The position numbers and the translations under genes were made by a program. Under the pieces are notes generated by a model, which searched no databases, was not told the DNA's origin, and saw only the letters and a program-made list of their open reading frames with translations. From positions 1 to 37,281 of the forward strand of contig JAAYDD010000135.1 of the NCBI GenBank assembly GCA_012729435.1: 37,281 bases of DNA. The letters are read 5' to 3'. Position 1 is the stretch's first letter, and every line of letters starts with the position of its first letter. The stretch is from Desulfobulbus sp. GTDB taxonomy: Bacteria; Desulfobacterota; Desulfobulbia; Desulfobulbales; Desulfobulbaceae. Below are positions 36,283 through 37,281 of the stretch, in pieces.

Positions 36283-36999
36283 TCATCTGAACACTCTGTA
36301 CACTCTATCGCAGAGATATCCGCCATCTGAATCAACGCGAACGGCCTGGAGAAAGATATACCAGACAATAAGGCTCATCGAGAGCAACTCACCGCCGTCT
36401 TCTATCACCCCCAGAATAAAACTGACCTTCCAGCCCATGTCAATGGCACCGTGCACCATGTCAACACCGACGGCAAAACAAACCAACAGAAAAATGAGCA
36501 GAGCCAGGTCGTGGGATACCTTTCTGAACACCGTCGACCCGCTCTTGTATGCCAAAACCAGTGGAATAAACAGCACCCCTCCGGCGACAACGGAAGCGGT
36601 CAGTTCGCCGATATCTTCAAGTCGCAAGCCAAAGGGAGGAACAAAACTGAACTGTGTTGCAAATATACTTCCGACCCATTCATGGATCTGAAAAAAATCA
36701 TCGACTAGAAAGTACAGGAAAAGAGGCACCCAGGCACTGTACTGCCATGTCTTCTTTTTCCAGGTAATGAACAGCAGAAGAACAACCACCCAGCAGTATT
36801 TCAGGTACTGAAACATCTCAGCATAGCCCCTGTCCTCTTCAAGATTGAGAATGATGTCAAGAAAGGGACTCTTAAAGACTGGAATTTTAAGGTTGGCGAA
36901 GTGCAAAAAAATGAAAAGCAGATCACTGACAAGCAGTAAAAACAAGAAAAGTGATGCGCTCCGCTCATGCAGTGACCGTCTGTAATCCCGGGTACTCAT
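36283..36999 (-). CDS. multi-pass membrane protein of unknown function
   Basis: The product has 238 residues. The ATG at 36999 is chosen over the in-frame one at 37059 because GAGGAGGT lies 5 nt upstream. About six membrane helices are visible (LFLFLLLVSDLLFIFLHF; WVVVLLLFIT; WVPLFLYFLV; VVAGGVLFIPLVLAY; LALLIFLLVCFAVG; MSLIVWYIFLQAV). Acidic and His residues cluster in two similar places: LVDDFFQIHEW with LEDIGEL, and VGVDMVHGAID with IEDGGELL. This looks like an internal duplication and could form a metal or catalytic site within the membrane. I do not recognise the family. Confidence 0.72.
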   Translation of the reverse strand: MSTRDYRRSLHERSASLFLFLLLVSDLLFIFLHFANLKIPVFKSPFLDIILNLEEDRGYAEMFQYLKYCWVVVLLLFITWKKKTWQYSAWVPLFLYFLVDDFFQIHEWVGSIFATQFSFVPPFGLRLEDIGELTASVVAGGVLFIPLVLAYKSGSTVFRKVSHDLALLIFLLVCFAVGVDMVHGAIDMGWKVSFILGVIEDGGELLSMSLIVWYIFLQAVRVDSDGGYLCDRVYRVFR

Positions 37000-37267
37000 C
37001 AAAGACCTCCTCATACCGGAAAGGGTCATCTTCTGTTGAACCATTATCCCGCAAAACACCGGAAAATATCTTGAACAGCATGAACTGGTTTACAAGATGA
37101 GAACATTCCCACAGTCGGTATCTTCTGCACTGTTCCCGCAGATAGCGCTCCGTCTGATAAGCCGGGCATTGTCTCAACGTATAAAAATATACCGGCAGAA
37201 GACACTGGTAAAAGACAGCTTCTGACAGCAGATTACAGGTATCCTGAAACAGACAGGATGACAGAGC
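36965..37267 (-). CDS. possible small protein upstream of the membrane protein
   Basis: An open frame of about 100 codons runs from just after a TGA at 37268-37270 to a stop at 36965. It overlaps the start of the membrane protein by 35 nt and contains that gene's ribosome site. The translation is helical and Cys/Tyr-rich (RQCPAYQTERYLREQCRRYRLWECSHLVNQF). There is no ATG start with a ribosome site, only TTG (37177) or CTG. It could be a small coupled protein or chance. Confidence 0.3.
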   Translation of the reverse strand, partial: ALSSCLFQDTCNLLSEAVFYQCLLPVYFYTLRQCPAYQTERYLREQCRRYRLWECSHLVNQFMLFKIFSGVLRDNGSTEDDPFRYEEVFDEYPGLQTVTA

Positions 37268-37281
37268 TCATCGGACCGCCA

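Overview
The window reads as chromosomal DNA of a Gram-negative bacterium. Signs of two membranes are a TolC-type lipoprotein, a signal-peptide beta-barrel and several exported proteins. The gene mix (AguA/AguB, PxpABC, a type IIIA P-type ATPase, a class II cobalamin-type leader) and moderately high GC would suit Desulfobacterota such as Desulfobulbales. That assignment is an inference from gene content, with no marker rRNA in the window.

Left end (1-6 kb): a DUF3011 gene cut by the window edge (minus), then a cobalamin riboswitch with a perfect intrinsic terminator ahead of a PF13557-like outer-membrane beta-barrel. Next come a stand-alone succinate-semialdehyde-type aldehyde dehydrogenase, a small exported protein and a double-SH3 exported protein. 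A nested inverted-repeat element (5582-5693) lies in the following gap. From 6.1 to 8.4 kb is a plasma-membrane H+-ATPase-type pump.

Centre (8.7-23.1 kb, all minus): the most striking part. A giant protein (about 2,870 codons) has an LEPR-type N-terminal motif, a DUF4347 domain and a long string of cadherin-like/VCBS repeats. It is followed by a TolC-type lipoprotein, an RND-type adaptor, a GAF-like-HlyD adaptor and an M50 metalloprotease-HlyD fusion. The four export genes overlap or abut, and no ABC ATPase is present. This looks like an export cassette built without the usual type I ATPase. The giant gene carries one in-frame TAG (17440-17442), with the same reading frame and domain pattern continuing on both sides.

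Right part (23.4-37.3 kb): a Trm112-like/methyltransferase fusion diverges from aguA-aguB, which converts agmatine to putrescine. Downstream are a Cache-domain exported protein and a strong intrinsic terminator. A minus-strand block of biosynthetic and housekeeping genes follows: hisD-rsmG, then leuB-prs-asd. Further right are yceH-pxpA-pxpB-pxpC (the 5-oxoprolinase subunits are coupled by 4-nt overlaps) and a six-helix membrane protein of unknown function.

The highlights are the ABC-less export cassette with its giant substrate, the in-frame amber codon in that substrate, a possible His/Cys dyad in its DUF4347 domain, the cobalamin riboswitch in front of a non-TonB barrel, and the nested RNA-like element near 5.6 kb. 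No tRNA, rRNA, CRISPR array or insertion sequence was recognised.
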